A DNA stretch of 64,000 nt from Oxyruncus cristatus (GCA_013399855.1 VXAY01006791.1:62001-126000); one strand, 5' to 3'; shown: positions 22,801-35,605, counted from the first letter of the stretch. Translations and numbers: made by a program. Notes: generated by a model from the sequence alone, not told the origin.

Positions 22801-25800
22801 GCCTGTCAGAAGTTCCAAGAAATGCTGAAGTGGCTGAAGCTACGAAGAAATGTGACACAAAAAATATGTTCAAAGAATAAGCGTAGAAGACTTGGGCTGT
22901 AACCTGCTTATGTTTAATCAAGTTGGTTGTGGATCAAGGTCAATAAAGCTTGTGCTTCCTATGAAAACTATCAGCTAAGTCAAAGAACTTCAGGTAGCAG
23001 ACAGGACAGCCGCTTTTGAGGGCAGAAACCAGTTCCCACTCATCTATAGGAGGGAGAAAATGTAGTGCTTTGGGTTTAGTTAGGAGTTGGGGCCTGATAA
23101 GGCAACTGTACAGTTCTATCTATAGCAGTGGCAAAAAAACTAGAGGTATCACTGTTTACCCACCCCATACTTTGCCAAAAGATCAACTGTGACAAAATAA
23201 GAGATTAAAGATGATGAAAATCACTATGTTGTATAGCTGCAACAGTCGACTGTGGAGCAGCATTGTTGTGAAAACAACTGAGGAATTTAATAGTAAGTCT
23301 ATTAGACTTACTTAGTCTATTCAGGTGAAGAGAGGAGACTTACTTATTTAATGTTCAGTAACACGAGGTTTAGAGGAGTTGTCTATGGCATTGAAGTCTT
23401 CATTCTAAGTTTGTGCTTTTGAATCCAAGCAGGCACTCCTATCTTTTCAAATGTCACAATTGTGCTGTGAAGCAATGAAGAATTTCCATGGGTTAGGAAA
23501 TATTTTCCACCCAGTTGCAATATTTATTGTTAAAAAGCGTAGCTTGAGGAATGAGCATTTTTTTACTTTAAATTTTGACTACCCAAATTATCATGAGCAC
23601 AACAGAATCTGAAAATTACATTTTCAGCAGTTACTAAAGAATTTTGATTGTGCATTGGAAGAATGAATCACTATTTCAAGTTACTCATAAAACCTTCTTT
23701 TTAGGATGGTACTGGATGACATGGTTTGGAATATGCCACAGAGTTTGGTTTCAAGTTGTATTCTAAAGCAGATACCTGTATTTTGAGTAAAATTAGAAAG
23801 TTTTTGATCTCATGAGGACCTTATCACACAAAAACCTAAACTCCTGTTAGACTAGCTCAACTGATTCTTGGTAGCAAGGTTCTTATGATTTTGGATTAAA
23901 TATACCACAGAATATACAGAAATGCTTTGTGATAATACATGTCTGTGCTACAAATAGTTTGTACCAGAAATTCAGCTCAAGCTGTCTTCTTTTTACAATT
24001 GTTCTCTCCTCACTTTTTTTATCTGTAAATACACAATGAAACTGATCTAGGGAAACTTAGTGACACTGGGTTTTTTCCTTTACCCAGTGCTGGGAGAGGC
24101 AAAGAATAATTATTCCTTTAAAGCTGTTTTGTTACTAAAGAAGTTACAAGCATATGGTGCCTGAAGAAATACTACTGCAAGAAATTACGGAATAGAATTT
24201 CAACAGAGGTTACACAGATATTTGCAGATGCTGCTGTGGAAATAAACAACTTTCAAGTGCACAGGTTTTCCATTCTAAAGGCAGGTGAAAAAATAATAAA
24301 AATTGGTAAAGTAAATTAAACTATATCTGGAGTATTTTCAATGAATAAAATGTCAAAATGGAAATCACTGAGAGCCATGGAACTGCTTGCCAAGTCTGAA
24401 ATTTGGGGGAAAAAAACATTGAATACTAAAAACTTTTTTTAAAAAAATAAAAACGCACACACAGCTTTCTAAAATTCTTACAAGGGATCTGAGTCCCATG
24501 ACACATGTAAATGAAAGTAGCAACTGCAGGAATTCAATGTGACGTTAGTTTTCAACATGCTCAGCCAAGGCAACGTTTAAACAAAGATTTCTACTGTATT
24601 AATTATATTCCTTGCAAATGAGCGTTAAACTCCGCATTCTGATTACTGCAGGGGGATGTACCAGCCTGTTCTTAGGGTAAGGTCGGCTAGGCATCCGCCT
24701 ATTTGAATAGATAGGCATCTAAATCTCCTCGGAATGCAAAACCAGACAAAAAAGCTTCTCTCATTTGCTCTTTCCTGTGCAGCCAAAAGTACCCTGAGGG
24801 AAGAGATGTCAGTGCTTCTGCTTCTAATAATACACAATGCAGGGACAAGCAATCCTGCAGAAGTTAACTGTATTTCTGATTTATTCAAAGCAGAGAGGAA
24901 GCATGAGAGGAAGCTGGAAGTAATGCTCTGTGTGTCTATGTTGCTTGTCAGAAGTTCTTTATTAGGTGACTTCTTCTGAAGACCTCTCCTTAAGAGTGCA
25001 TATGCTTCTGATATGGACTTCCCCCTGGCTCCCCGTGTCAGTGTGCTATCACACGATTTTCAGTTACAAGGCTATAGGGGCCTCTTCCACCTGTTTTCGG
25101 TTTCTGTAGCTGCCACAGATTTCAGTGACCTGCAAGTTGTCTGCACTGTCCAGTGGTGGTTCTTGTTTGTTCTTTTTTTTGTCCACAGAAGTTTTATTCA
25201 AAACCAACATAGAGGCATTGTTACTAGGCATGTTTTCTGCTTGCAGTCCAGTAGTGAGCTGATTGCATTTCTGGTTTACAGCTGTGCTATGGGAGTGCCC
25301 AGTGCTTCTAGCAACTTCATGGAAAAGCTTGTTTGGATTTTTAGCTGAATGATGCAAGGAGGCTCAGTTCTCCTTTCCTGACTTGCTTGAATTTGTCTAC
25401 TGTGACTGACACCAAAATCCAGTCAACTTTTTATTGTGGATCTGTATGTAGACACAACATTTTGAAATAAAATATATATCAAGTTCTCTCATGCGGAGAT
25501 ATCTATACTTTTACTAGATAGTAAGGAAACATTAGTTTATGACTAGATGAATCCTTATTTAGGTAAATGCTCTTATTGTTAAAGTATAGATTTTGTAAGG
25601 TTTTATCTGGAGTTATATATTTTGGTTGATTCTTACCAGATTTTCTGTTCTTCTAGCAACAAAACTCTGTCTGTGTAATGAATAACTAAGAGATTATGTC
25701 CTATTGCATGTATTGAGATCTTTCTTGAAAAATTTGGACTATAGTAATCCTTCACAACATATTTATGCTACATTTACATATTAACAATTGAATTTTAATT

Positions 25801-28473
25801 AATTCAGAGTAATTTTTCACCTAGAGGCCAGGCTTGACTTCTGTATTTGTCTCTAAAGCAATTTCATAGGTACTACAAAGTATCTTTGTTTTTTTCTTTT
25901 TTAACTGCATCATATATTTGGGGACAAACTTGGCTGACAACAATTGCACTTTGCTGTTCAAGGAGCTTTTTTTTCTCTTTAGGGTTTTATACTAAAAATA
26001 GGTGGGCAAATAAAAATGCTGTGATTTATAGAGGTGGTGAATCTTGTAATTGTCTCTTGTCAAAGCCTTTAGTAGCTGTGGATGATGAAATAAAGGCCGT
26101 TAGACTTAGGTGCCAAAGGACAGGTTTCTGTTGATGACAACCTAAGGCACACAAGCAGGAATATTTTGGCCTGAGTTTCAAACTCTCAGGGGGTTTTTTG
26201 CCTTTTTTTTTTTTCTTCCTCTCTCTCAAGACAGCCTTGACAAATTAAAACCACCACTGCGCTTGAAATACTGTCAGAAGTTTTTCGTGAAGAGGATAGG
26301 TTGTTCGTGTTTGCCCCTACTGGCGCCTTGAAATACATTTCTAGGTTGGTAGCTACTTGCATGCGTGCATGCTGTTTTCTGTGGGATAGGTAACAGTCTG
26401 ACAGTGTTTCAGAATGGCACAAAGCTATGACAGATCGTGAGCTGTTTCTGCATGGCCAGAAGAAGCAGAGCATGGAGCTCTAAGAGTCAAGCAAACCAGG
26501 GCCGAAGTTTTCATTTCTATCAGAATACTTCTGCATTTCCTCTGTAGGTATTCGATACTGATCATGTGTACTCAAAGTCCAGGTAAATCAAAAGGGGAGG
26601 TATTGCTTACCATTATATTCCAGAAATGATGGCTCAGAAAAAAGACACATGAAGGTGGTGCCCTAGCTGGTGGCACTGCCAATGGCATAACACGATTGTT
26701 TACAAACTTCTAAGATGGGATGTCATGTAATCAGAATCCGCCATTCCCATCATCTCAAGGCAAGTCTGCAGTCAGGCTATGACAGTTTAGATTGGTCTCA
26801 GTATGAATTATATTAAGCAGCTAAGGAAAGTTAGGTAAGCAGACTTTCTACTTCACCATAATCTTTGGGAACTTGAATGCTTGTTCTTCTTGTATATTTT
26901 GGTTTTCTCTGTCAAAATAGTCCATCATTCATGTTGTATTTCTTAGCATTGCTTGCCTGCTGTACCAAACATGCAATTTAACTCCACTGGCCCTTTGCTT
27001 TGCAAAGTATATAGGGTTAATAACAACTGGTGAATTGTTTTTCAAGCTTCAGGGCTACTATTTAAGGAAAGATATATTTGCCCCTATCCCTCAGACTTCC
27101 TGAGGTTCTTTTTCCTTCTATGTTCATTGTCTTTAAGCTTTGGGTGTCTACACTCGGTGGTGAATTTATAATTTTCTTCTCTTTATTTGTAGTCCCTGAA
27201 CTCTTGTCAGTTCTTCTTACAAACTATGAAATCTTTCTGTGCTTTTGGCAAATTTAGTCCAAATCATAGGAGGCTGCTCTGTTGTGATATTCAGCTAAGT
27301 AGTTGCCAGTAAACTGCTCCACTGACAGTCTAACTCTTTAATCAGTTTTGTGTCTGCACATTGAGAATGTTTTCCTATGTTTTTGGGTTATGAATGAAAA
27401 GATATTATCGCTTACTTGCATAGAGAAAAGTGTAGAGTATCAAGTGTGGCTTATTTCTCTAACTCTGCATATTGCATCAACTCAAGTGAGGCCTTGTTTG
27501 CATGTAATAAGGAAATAAACTGTCCATAAACAGTCCATAAACTAGGGCCGTACTTTCACATCTGTTTATGACTATGTAAACTGGGCACACACTGAAATCT
27601 GATACAACTCATCATTGTCAGATATTATGTAAATACTGAATGCATATGAATAGTCTCTTTATCACACTATTCAGTGCTTTGTCCTCCATCAGAATAAAGG
27701 TAACAATGCTTGCCTTAAAATGTTACATTAATGTATTCTCTTTTGCAGCTTCTTGGATGAAAATCACTGTCAGCTGTAATTTTACAGAGTCTAAATCACA
27801 AAAGGTTGGTTACTGGGAGCCTTCCCCTTGTATTTGGAATAATGTTTTTTTGTTGAACTGTATTGTTTATGGTTCATTTTGTTCCCTCTCCCTAGATTAA
27901 TTTTAATTAAAGAAAACCCCCAAACAACAACCCAACAAAAATCCAAAGAAGCATCACACAATAATTTTCTGCTGTACTATGACTGTTCATTTTTCACATT
28001 AACCTTTGGAGTAAAACTTCTCATGTGTTGTTTTTATATTATTTTTGCACATAAACATCCTCACATAAACTTTTCCAGACCTTCTTTCTCAGACACAGTT
28101 TCTGATATCCCTGGATTAGCCAAACTGAAGTTCAACATTTATTTGTCCCAACCAATTACTGTCAAAACCATTGGTCTACCATAACAGCCTAAATATCTGC
28201 TGCAGTTGAAAGATTCCCAAAAGAAACCAAGTTAAATGTCAAAAATAAGTGTGGGTTTCCATAGTTTTTAGGTGAAAGTTCTCTTACATGTCTTTTTGGT
28301 GTTTTTTACACCTATTCCCTATTCAGCCAGTCACATGAGCACACTTTCATTGCAACTGCTTAAAAGATATATTTTAAGATATCCTCCTGGTTGGGGAAAA
28401 GATACTAGAAAATTAATTGATCAGGAGATAAGCTCTTGAAAATAGGTATTGTAATTGAAATCTTATACCCAGA
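22801..28473. other. No recognisable gene; weak open segments only
   Basis: No mobile element recognised. The longest protein-like frame is on the minus strand at about 25080-25348; it is discussed as a weak exon candidate in the findings. Opposite-strand frames around 24643-24979 and 26026-26473 are treated as chance. A short perfect hairpin (gtaagtct-att-agacttac) lies at 23293-23311. Confidence 0.4.
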
Positions 28474-29011
28474 TGTCATGGAGGAAGTGATGCCTTCACA
28501 TGTAACAGAGAAGCAGCAGTATGTTTATTGATATAAAACTGATTTAATGAAGTTTGATTGTAAATGTGGCAGTGGTTTAACAAGATTCAATGTCAAGGTA
28601 TACTTGATTGCTTACTGCATAGAGCACAGGGTCAGATAAAACTGTCAGGGAGACTCTTCTATTTAGTCATGAGCTTCAGAAAGGACTCCCTTGCTTTCTA
28701 AACTCCCTTCTGAGGAGAGTTTAAGTGTGGCTGGATCCAGACCTGGTCTGAGACTTGGTCAATAGTTTGTGTCCAACGAATTATATGCCTACAATCAATG
28801 CTTAATATTACTTAGCTAAAATGTCAAAGATCAGTGTGCTATTAATCACACTGTGAATCTGTTGCAGAAAGGAATTTCTCACCTTGAGAGATTTCCCTAG
28901 TCGAGACGAGATCCTGGTGTGCAGACCTCTGCCATGCTGGAGAGTTCAACAGGTCCTGGGCTGTCCACTCTTATGGAGTAAAGATGATTGACTCATAGTC
29001 ATGTTTGCACA
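28474..29011 (-). mobile_element. ERV LTR, better copy of the 4130-4430 family
   Basis: About 540 bases that start TG ('tgtcatggaggaagtgatgc') and can be ended at '...tttgcaca'. On the minus strand there is a TATA-like 'gcatataatt' near 28783-28793 and an AATAAA near 28522-28528, the order expected in an LTR promoter and R region. The interior shares blocks with 4130-4430, so it is a dispersed repeat. The flanks 'ccaga' and 'ccagc' could be a decayed 5-base target duplication; this is weak. It also keeps CpG-containing text ('cctagtcgagacgagatcct'). No coding region is attached. Family name not assigned. Confidence 0.55.
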
Positions 29012-29039
29012 CCAGCTGTATGTTGGGGATGACTCACGT

Positions 29040-29182
29040 TCAACCAGGAGAGACCTGGAGATGTTTCCCCAGAGACTTACCTTTTTGTGGCCTTTCAATA
29101 CTTAATGAGGGCCTATAAGAAAAATGAGGACAAACCTTTTAGTAGGGCCTGTGGGACCACTGTTAGACAAGGGCTAATGGCT
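29040..29182 (+). mobile_element. CR1 LINE internal fragment lacking its 3' end
   Basis: The plus strand reads 'gtggcctttcaatacttaat', 'gagggcctataagaaaaatg' and 'ccttttagtagggcctgtgg', matching the CR1 region just upstream of the usual 'gataggacaaggggtaatgg'. Similarity stops at 'gacaagggctaatggctgg', where the sequence turns into an LTR. The CR1 3' terminal repeat is absent here, so the element was broken by insertion and/or deletion. Confidence 0.7.
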
Positions 29183-29461
29183 GGCTGGGGTTAGAGGATG
29201 GAGCCTGGTATTGGTCTGAGGGTCGTGAGCAACTGTGTTGTGCATCGCTTGTTTTTCCTTGGGTTTTTATTGTCTTTTCCTATCATTATCATTATTATTA
29301 TTTACTATTGTTATTATATTTTTCTTTTGTTTCAATTATTAAACTGTTCTTCTCTTAACCTATGAGTTTTAGTTTTGGTTCTCCTCCTCATTCCACTGGG
29401 GTGCGGCAGTGAGTGAGTGGCTGCATGGTGCTTAGTTGCCAGCTGGGCTTAAGACTCAACA
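29183..29461 (+). mobile_element. ERV LTR, 3' part (R/U5)
   Basis: The plus strand shows 'gtattggtctgagggtcgtg', 'gttgtgcatcgcttgttttt', a CAT/ATT-rich stretch, a poly(A)-type signal 'attaaa' at 29338-29343, then 'ctgttcttctcttaacctat', 'gtgagtgagtggctgcatgg' and 'tgcttagttgccagctgggc', ending '...gactcaaca'. The terminal part aligns with the minus-strand LTRs at 56401-56770 and 60904-61436. The U3 portion is missing; CR1 sequence abuts directly. Confidence 0.82.
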
Positions 29462-30069
29462 TGGTTAAACCCTCAGTATCAAGGCAAAAGGTGAAACATG
29501 TTCAAAGACCATCTGTTGTTGCGTTCACCTGCTTGCATGCCACAGCACTATTATGACTAAATACTGAATGTGATATAGGGATAAAACTAACAAATGGGAA
29601 TTCTTTGCCTAGACTAGTGAAGAGGATTAAGGTTTGCGGGATGGTCAGTCTAGCTGGGAAAAAGGGCTGTCAACACTAGATGTATTCTGGTGTGTGGTGG
29701 TGTATGTTGTCCATGGATATCATGACCAAGAAATCAAATCTCATTGAATTCTACTCTGCTTCTTTGCTGCCTTCCTTAACTCTATTTTAGGATACCAGTG
29801 TGACAGACATATTATTTCTGGATTAGTGCAGATGGGAAACACTCACATACCTCTACAATATAGATGTAGAGGCTTCAGAATAAAGTTCATTGCATTGTTC
29901 CTACTCTCTTATAGTGCAGTAGGGTAAGAAGAAAACATTTCTAAGACCTCCTGGCAGCACAAGTCCATTGGCAAATGTTAAGTCTGTTATGTTATTCTAA
30001 ATCATTTATTCTAAATGTTATTCTTGTGCTGCTGACCCCAGAGCTCACTGCAGGCTGTTGCTTCTCTAG

Positions 30070-30580
30070 TTGACCAAGGAAGCCTCTACTATCTTTGCAG
30101 AAATAAAGTTCTCCCTCAGTTCAGGAAGGATATTGAGGTGCTGGAGCAGGTCCAAAGAGCAACCAGGCTGGGGAAGGGACCTGAGCACAAGCCCCATGAG
30201 GAGAGGCTGAGGGAGCTGGAGAAGAGAAGGCTCAGGGGAGACCTCATCGCTCTCTACAACTCCCTGAGAGGAGGTTGTAGCCAGGTGGGGGTTGGTCTCT
30301 TCTCTCAGGCAACCAGCAGTAAGACAAGAGGGCATGGCCTTAAGCTGTGCCAGGGGAGGTTTAGGTTAGATATTAGTAAAAAGTTCTTTACAGAGAGGGT
30401 AATCAGGCATTGGAATGGGCTGCCCAGGGAAGTGGTGGATTCTCCGTCCCTGGAGGTTTTAAGATGAGACTGGATGTGGCACTTAGTGCCATAGTCTAGT
30501 AACCACGGTGGTGTTGGATCAAGGGTTGGACTTGATAATCTCAGAGGTCCTTTCTAACCGATGTGATTCTGTGATTCTTT
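30070..30580 (+). mobile_element. CR1 LINE, best-preserved copy in window
   Basis: This CR1 fragment covers the C-terminal end of ORF2 and the whole 3' UTR. The encoded stretch at 30138-30260 keeps the typical charged tail (for example '[13 protein letters not shown]' and '[15 protein letters not shown]' then '[11 protein letters not shown]'). The DNA continues through 'aggtttaggttagatattag', 'gggctgcccagggaagtggt' and 'ggttggacttgataatctc' to the terminal 'gtgattctgtgattcttt'. The translation stays open from 30138 to 30467, so this copy is younger or less decayed than the others. It is strongly 5'-truncated and cannot encode a working reverse transcriptase. Its upstream border near 30070-30098 is uncertain. 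Confidence 0.95.
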
Positions 30581-32902
30581 GACTCTTGGTTGGTATGTCT
30601 GATCCAAGTGATCTCAGAACAGACACTATCAAGCACAGACTTGCAGTAATGCCAAGGGAGCAACCCAGTTGTCTGAAGGAAAGAAATAATTCAGTGTATA
30701 CACTGAATGAGAGGTGAATCTGTCAGTGGTGGGGACCTCTACTTCTGTCTGGAAAAAGGAAGAGAAATGACCTGAAAGTTGACACTGTGCACTCACAGGT
30801 TCCTGTTCAATGTTTCTGAAGTATAGGCACCTCTAAATATAGAAGCACTTTTATTTGGAATTTGTGATTATCTCACCCACATGCGTTTTGGATGTTCTGT
30901 GGAAGAGTCTGATCACCTCAGCCACAGTCTGCTGTTGCAGGCATGGAGGTGTCCTACAGGATCAGCTTCATGACAACAGCCCTGTGGCTTTTTTCCTGCA
31001 GTCATGAAGTGTAAGCATGGTATGTATTCACTGTGTATTGGAACTGAAATGGTGGAAGCAGCAGGAAGGCATTCATATAGGGCACAGGAGTCAAGCTTGT
31101 CTTTGCTTTTCTATCACACTACCAGGATCTCTGACCTAATGAAGATGGTGTTCCATATGCCTCCCTAATGCATGCTAGCCACCTGCTTGAAGGACTGAAG
31201 GCATTTGATGTACTTGAAGCTAGAATGGTGTTCAAAGCTCGCAGGTGACCTACTTCACACAGCCAACCTTTCTTCTCTGTTAAAAGCTGCTGCAGCTAGT
31301 CTGAACTCAGCGATATTGCAAATACTGCAGTAAGGAGGAATAGAAACAGCACAGATGATGGCAAGGAATTTCTTCCAGTGGATTTTTCAGGATTTTTTTT
31401 TAAAGCAAATGGTACTAAAAAAAAGACTTTCTCCTATCGTCTCAAATCTACAAGATATGAAGCCAGTCACTGAGGAAGGGTGTTCTCAATCAACTTCTGA
31501 GTCAGCATTCCAGTCCTCAGCAAAACAAATATTCACATCAATTAAAGATGTTTTCTTTTTCGATTATAACTTTCTATAGAAAGATATAAAATTGCCCATA
31601 ATATAAAGCAGGGGAAATGCAAGGGAAAAGGCAACTTTGACCAGTCATCATGAAAATACATTCCTGAAATGAATGACAGGGACATCATCGGCACTGCTTT
31701 TTCAAAGCACTTCTGTCTATGCAAGTTCAGCAATAAACAGTGCTAGATCTGTAGCTGATGTACATTGAGTTATTTCTGTTGAAGTGAATGATTTATAGCA
31801 GCTGAGCATATGACCCAGTACTCTTTCTTATAGTACAGCTATTTGAGACCTGGCATTTTAACAAGATATCATCTTAAATGAGGTACGTCTACAGAAAAGT
31901 TAACACATAAAATATGAAAACATTTTCTTGTTGTCTCACATATGGAGATTTGGCTACAGAGGAAACTGCTATCCTATTTATAAAATGTTGATTACTTAAG
32001 TAATATTTTAATGTTTTAATTTAGCAGATTCCAGCCTCCACTGAGAACTGTAGCTTCAGAAGAGTTCACGATACTTTGATTTAGTAGGGATGCTTGGCTG
32101 CCTTGCATTTTCCCCAGAATAAAATAGGGGATTGCTTGCTGCCTTACTTCATCTTAAAAAGAATGAAATTGTCTGTGTTTTGGCTAGAGCAGGTCAGCAG
32201 ATGCTTCCCTCCTTCTTTCTCATATGCTGATTAAACCTTATGTGCCATTTGCAGACAGGAATTCTGGACTGCCTTGAGGAGGCATCTGTGGTGTGCTCCT
32301 ATTACCAAATACATTATAGTTAGAGATATAAAACCTGCCTGCCCCAGAGGATGAATATGTAGGTCTTTTATTTCAACCCGTGTCTGCAGCCTCTACAGTC
32401 CTGCAAAATATGCACCAGTAAGGCAAGGACACTGCTATCAGAGGCATAGTGCTGCCATATGCTGCACCATCTTCTCTTAAAGGAACATCTCAGGATTTGT
32501 ACAAGAATGTCACTAAAGATGTTCTTTCCTGTGTTCAAGTGTTCTGCTGCTCCATTCTGGACATAGATATGCTGGTGTTGAGTAGTAATCCACAAGGAAG
32601 TGATTAAAGCACACAAATCAGTTGTCTAGCTTAAGCAGAGAACCTAAGGAATTAACGAAAAGAATTAATTTAATTTACTTTTTTTTTTTTTCTTGTGTTA
32701 CACCCTGGAGATCTAAGTCTGCTCAGGGTTATTTTATTTAAGAACTTCCTATAGAAATAAAATCTATGATTTTTTTTCCTTTGCATGGCTATGGGCTTGT
32801 CATAATCTAAATTAAATTAGAATGCTGAGAGAAACTGGTGTCATAAATCTCCAGGGTAGCCTGCTGAAGTTGATACTGAAAAAGGCAATAATTTTGCAGA
32901 TC
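30581..32902. other. No recognisable gene or repeat
   Basis: No element recognised. Short open frames (31355-31579 plus, 31542-31733 minus, 32368-32616 minus) lack supporting features. Confidence 0.45.
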
Positions 32903-32985
32903 ATGGAATCATAGAATACCTCAAGTTGGAAGTGATCTATATGAACCTTTGAGTCCAAATCCCAGACAAAACTTGTATTTCATGG
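32903..32985 (-). mobile_element. CR1 LINE terminal stub
   Basis: Begins with the reverse complement of the CR1 terminal repeat ('atcatggaatcatagaatac'), followed by 'ctcaagttggaagtgatcta' and 'gagtccaaatccc'. Similarity fades after about 80 bases. The CR1 subfamily appears to differ from the one at 400-605, which has the 'ggttggggttgg' variant. Confidence 0.8.
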
Positions 32986-34059
32986 GTAGCCTTGTACTGA
33001 AAAACCTGTGAAAAGACTAGCTGAGAAAACAATTCTGGACTGTCTTTGAAGCAGCTTTATATCCTCAGTCTCTTTCTAGAAATTCGTAAGTTGACCACTG
33101 TGCCCCTCTGCTATAACACTTTCATATAGATTTATTGTTTTGTCTTTGTTCAACACAGAATAGATCTTATTGGCTGTCTGCTATTTGTATAAAAAAATGT
33201 AGCATTTTATCTCATGCTTTATGTAAATATTGCCTCAGTTCTCCCTCCTCTGTTATATATCTGTCTTAAAGAGTGTAAACAAACCTGTATTTCTCAATTT
33301 GCCTATTTCTGCTACTTAAAAACCAAAAAAATAACACATTTAATCTAATTTTTAGTGCATGACCATATTTTGAAAAGTGAATATTGTGATTCATGAGAGA
33401 CAAAGGATTGTTTTTCAAAAAAAAAAGGTAATTTTTTTCCTGGTTGTTACTTTTCCTACTTTTATGTAGGCTATTCACAAGAAAGAATTAAAAAATATGA
33501 TGTTCCGTAACTGACATTGCACAGAAGAGTAGATGAAAGAGTACAGAGGTGGAGGGCCAGATTCATGGATCTTACAAATTTTAGTTGCCAGTCATTCTCC
33601 TGATCCAAAAATCCTGATCATACAAATTCAGGATAAGAATTTACTGAGGGAAGCTTTTCATATTTTTTATCATACAGGGCCCCAACTGGAAACTACAAAC
33701 TAAGATTGAAGATTTTGTAAAGATTTCTTGGCCTGTTCTGGTGTTTCACTTGTTCTCTACCAAAGGTGATAGTACTAGCTAGAAATAATATGTAAAATTG
33801 CTGATGGAGGTGCTTCATATAAAGAAATGAGGGAAATGCATAGACTGAAATAGAATGGATTGAAGATTTTCATTGACATTGGAGATTCATTTTCTAGTTG
33901 GTGGAAATTTAGGTTAAAAAAGAAATGGTAGTAGAAACTTTTTTTTCTTCATAGCCTGAACCACCAATAATATTGCTAATAAAGAAAAATTGTTAACTAA
34001 ACTCACATTTTTGGAATTACATTTTCCCACAAAAATTACAATTGAAAACATGACTGATA
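32986..34059. other. No recognisable gene or repeat
   Basis: AT-rich DNA with homopolymers (for example A10 around 33417-33427); no gene or element supported. Confidence 0.45.
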
Positions 34060-34345
34060 TCTTTTTGGGAGTTTGTTTTTGGGGATTTTTTTGTGGGTTT
34101 TATTTTGGTCAAACATGCTTTAATATTCAACGGATTTCATTATTTAAAAGTTCTATTTCTTGGAAGTCTATTCTCTCTCAAACTTTGAGCTTTTACACTT
34201 CTTTTTGATGTAAATGTTTGTTTTAGGGTTTGGGCAGTTTATCCTTTTTTTGTTTTTGTTTCTTTTCTGTTGTTGATGGGGGTTTGTTTGTTTGTTTGTT
34301 TGTTTGGGGGGTATTTGTGTATTTTGGGGTTTTTTGGTTCCTGTT
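34060..34345. repeat. G/T-rich strand-asymmetric low-complexity tract
   Basis: Nearly 290 bases in which the plus strand is dominated by T and G and carries few A or C. It includes a (GTTT)n run at about 34281-34305 and G runs of 5, 6 and 4 near 34278-34330. The pattern is a simple-sequence tract, not a gene; the minus-strand open frame across it translates to low-complexity Lys/Asn/Gln/Pro. Confidence 0.85.
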
Positions 34346-35516
34346 GGCACTTCATAGGAGCTGGTGAATTTTTGAAATATCTTGAGAATGCGTGTTGGTA
34401 GAAGTAGCTGTTTTTTAACTTATCCCAGAGCCTTGTTACTCACTGTGGAGACATTGCAGTTCCATCTTTCAAAATACTTTTCTTAATTTCCATGGCAAAA
34501 AACATGCTAAATTTCTTAAGAAACACAGTTTCTTCCCCTTACAATAATCACGAATTATTCTGCAAATTAACAATCAACAATAAAGGTACCTCCTTCAGTG
34601 TGATGTGTCATTGGACAATTCATCTTTTAAGTTTACTGTAAAATAAACTACAAAGGTGTAGCTCTAAAAAGTACTGATTTAGGCTGAGAAACTTGTAGTG
34701 GTTTTTTTTTGTCTCTCTTATGATAAAGAAAATTATTTGTTTACTTCCTTTGCTATTGTATGCATATATCTTTACAGACCTCAGAAAGCATTTAAAAAAC
34801 CCTCAAAAGCATAAAAATGTTTCTGTATTGAAAAATCAAACATTCAGAAACTTAGAATCAATGTTTTATTCTGCTATATATACCCGGGGTTATTTCTGTA
34901 TTTTATACTAAATGATTAATCAGTCAAAACAGTCCCTGGGCAAGGACTCTGAAAGTGACTCTCTCCACCTTCCCCAGCTCTGTAGGTGTCTAGCTACCAA
35001 ATTCGAGGTTTGGGATACTGTTACAGTGTGGTCTCCAATAAGCTAAATTCCTAAATCTTTTTTTGTTTCCTTCCATGGTGAACTTGCTTTGATGCCCTTG
35101 CCATAAAAGCAAGTGAAGGAGACTAACATCAGACACTGAATAGAGTGGAGTAGAAACCATCACTTACCGAACCCCTTTAAACAAAACAAAAAAAAACCCA
35201 ACCAAAACTACCTCCTTATGATTAGCTTGAACTCTGCGAGAACATTTCACTAGTCTCTTGCATATTAAATGAAGGGAATTTAATGCTCTTTGTTTGACAA
35301 CCTACAGCTAGAGAGAGGATTTTTCAGGGAAATAAAAACATGCAGGAGTTGATGATCTTGGCAGACAATTCCTCCCCTGCCCCTGGTGAAGTTATTTGCA
35401 TAGTCGTGCCATGGGAGAGTAGCTCATGAGGTAGTACTGTTTGAATTAAGCCCCAGTAGGTGTGAAACCTCTGTTACTAAACTACTTGTTATTCCTATAC
35501 AGCAAATGTCACTATT
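34346..35516. other. AT-rich DNA with an A/C-rich patch
   Basis: No gene recognised. An A/C-rich patch ('aaacaaaaaaaaacccaacc') lies near 35181-35208 and is the strand mirror of the G/T-rich tract about 1 kb upstream. Confidence 0.5.
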
Positions 35517-35605
35517 CAGCATCTCAGTCTCCCCACCTGTAAAATGGAATATTGGTATTTATAAAGTAATTTGAGAACTCTTGGTGAAAAAAATGCAGAA
35601 GCACT
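35517..35605 (+). mobile_element. MIR-like ancient SINE fragment
   Basis: 'atctcagtctccccacctgt' followed by 'aaaatggaatattggtattt' and 'ataaagtaatttgagaactc' follows the amniote MIR pattern 'cctcagtttccccatctgta', 'aaaatggg', 'aaagcgctttgagatcctc'. It is diverged with a gap in the middle. The copies at 59738-59845 and 2809-2890 are from the same broad family. Confidence 0.65.

Noticed and set aside
23293..23311. Small-RNA hairpin
   Set aside because: The perfect 8-bp stem with a 3-base loop is too short for a microRNA precursor.
28474..29461. LTR pair of one small provirus
   Set aside because: The two LTRs are on opposite strands, belong to different families, and are separated only by a CR1 fragment.
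30138..30467. 109-codon host gene
   Set aside because: The product is the C-terminal tail of CR1 ORF2 running into the CR1 3' UTR.
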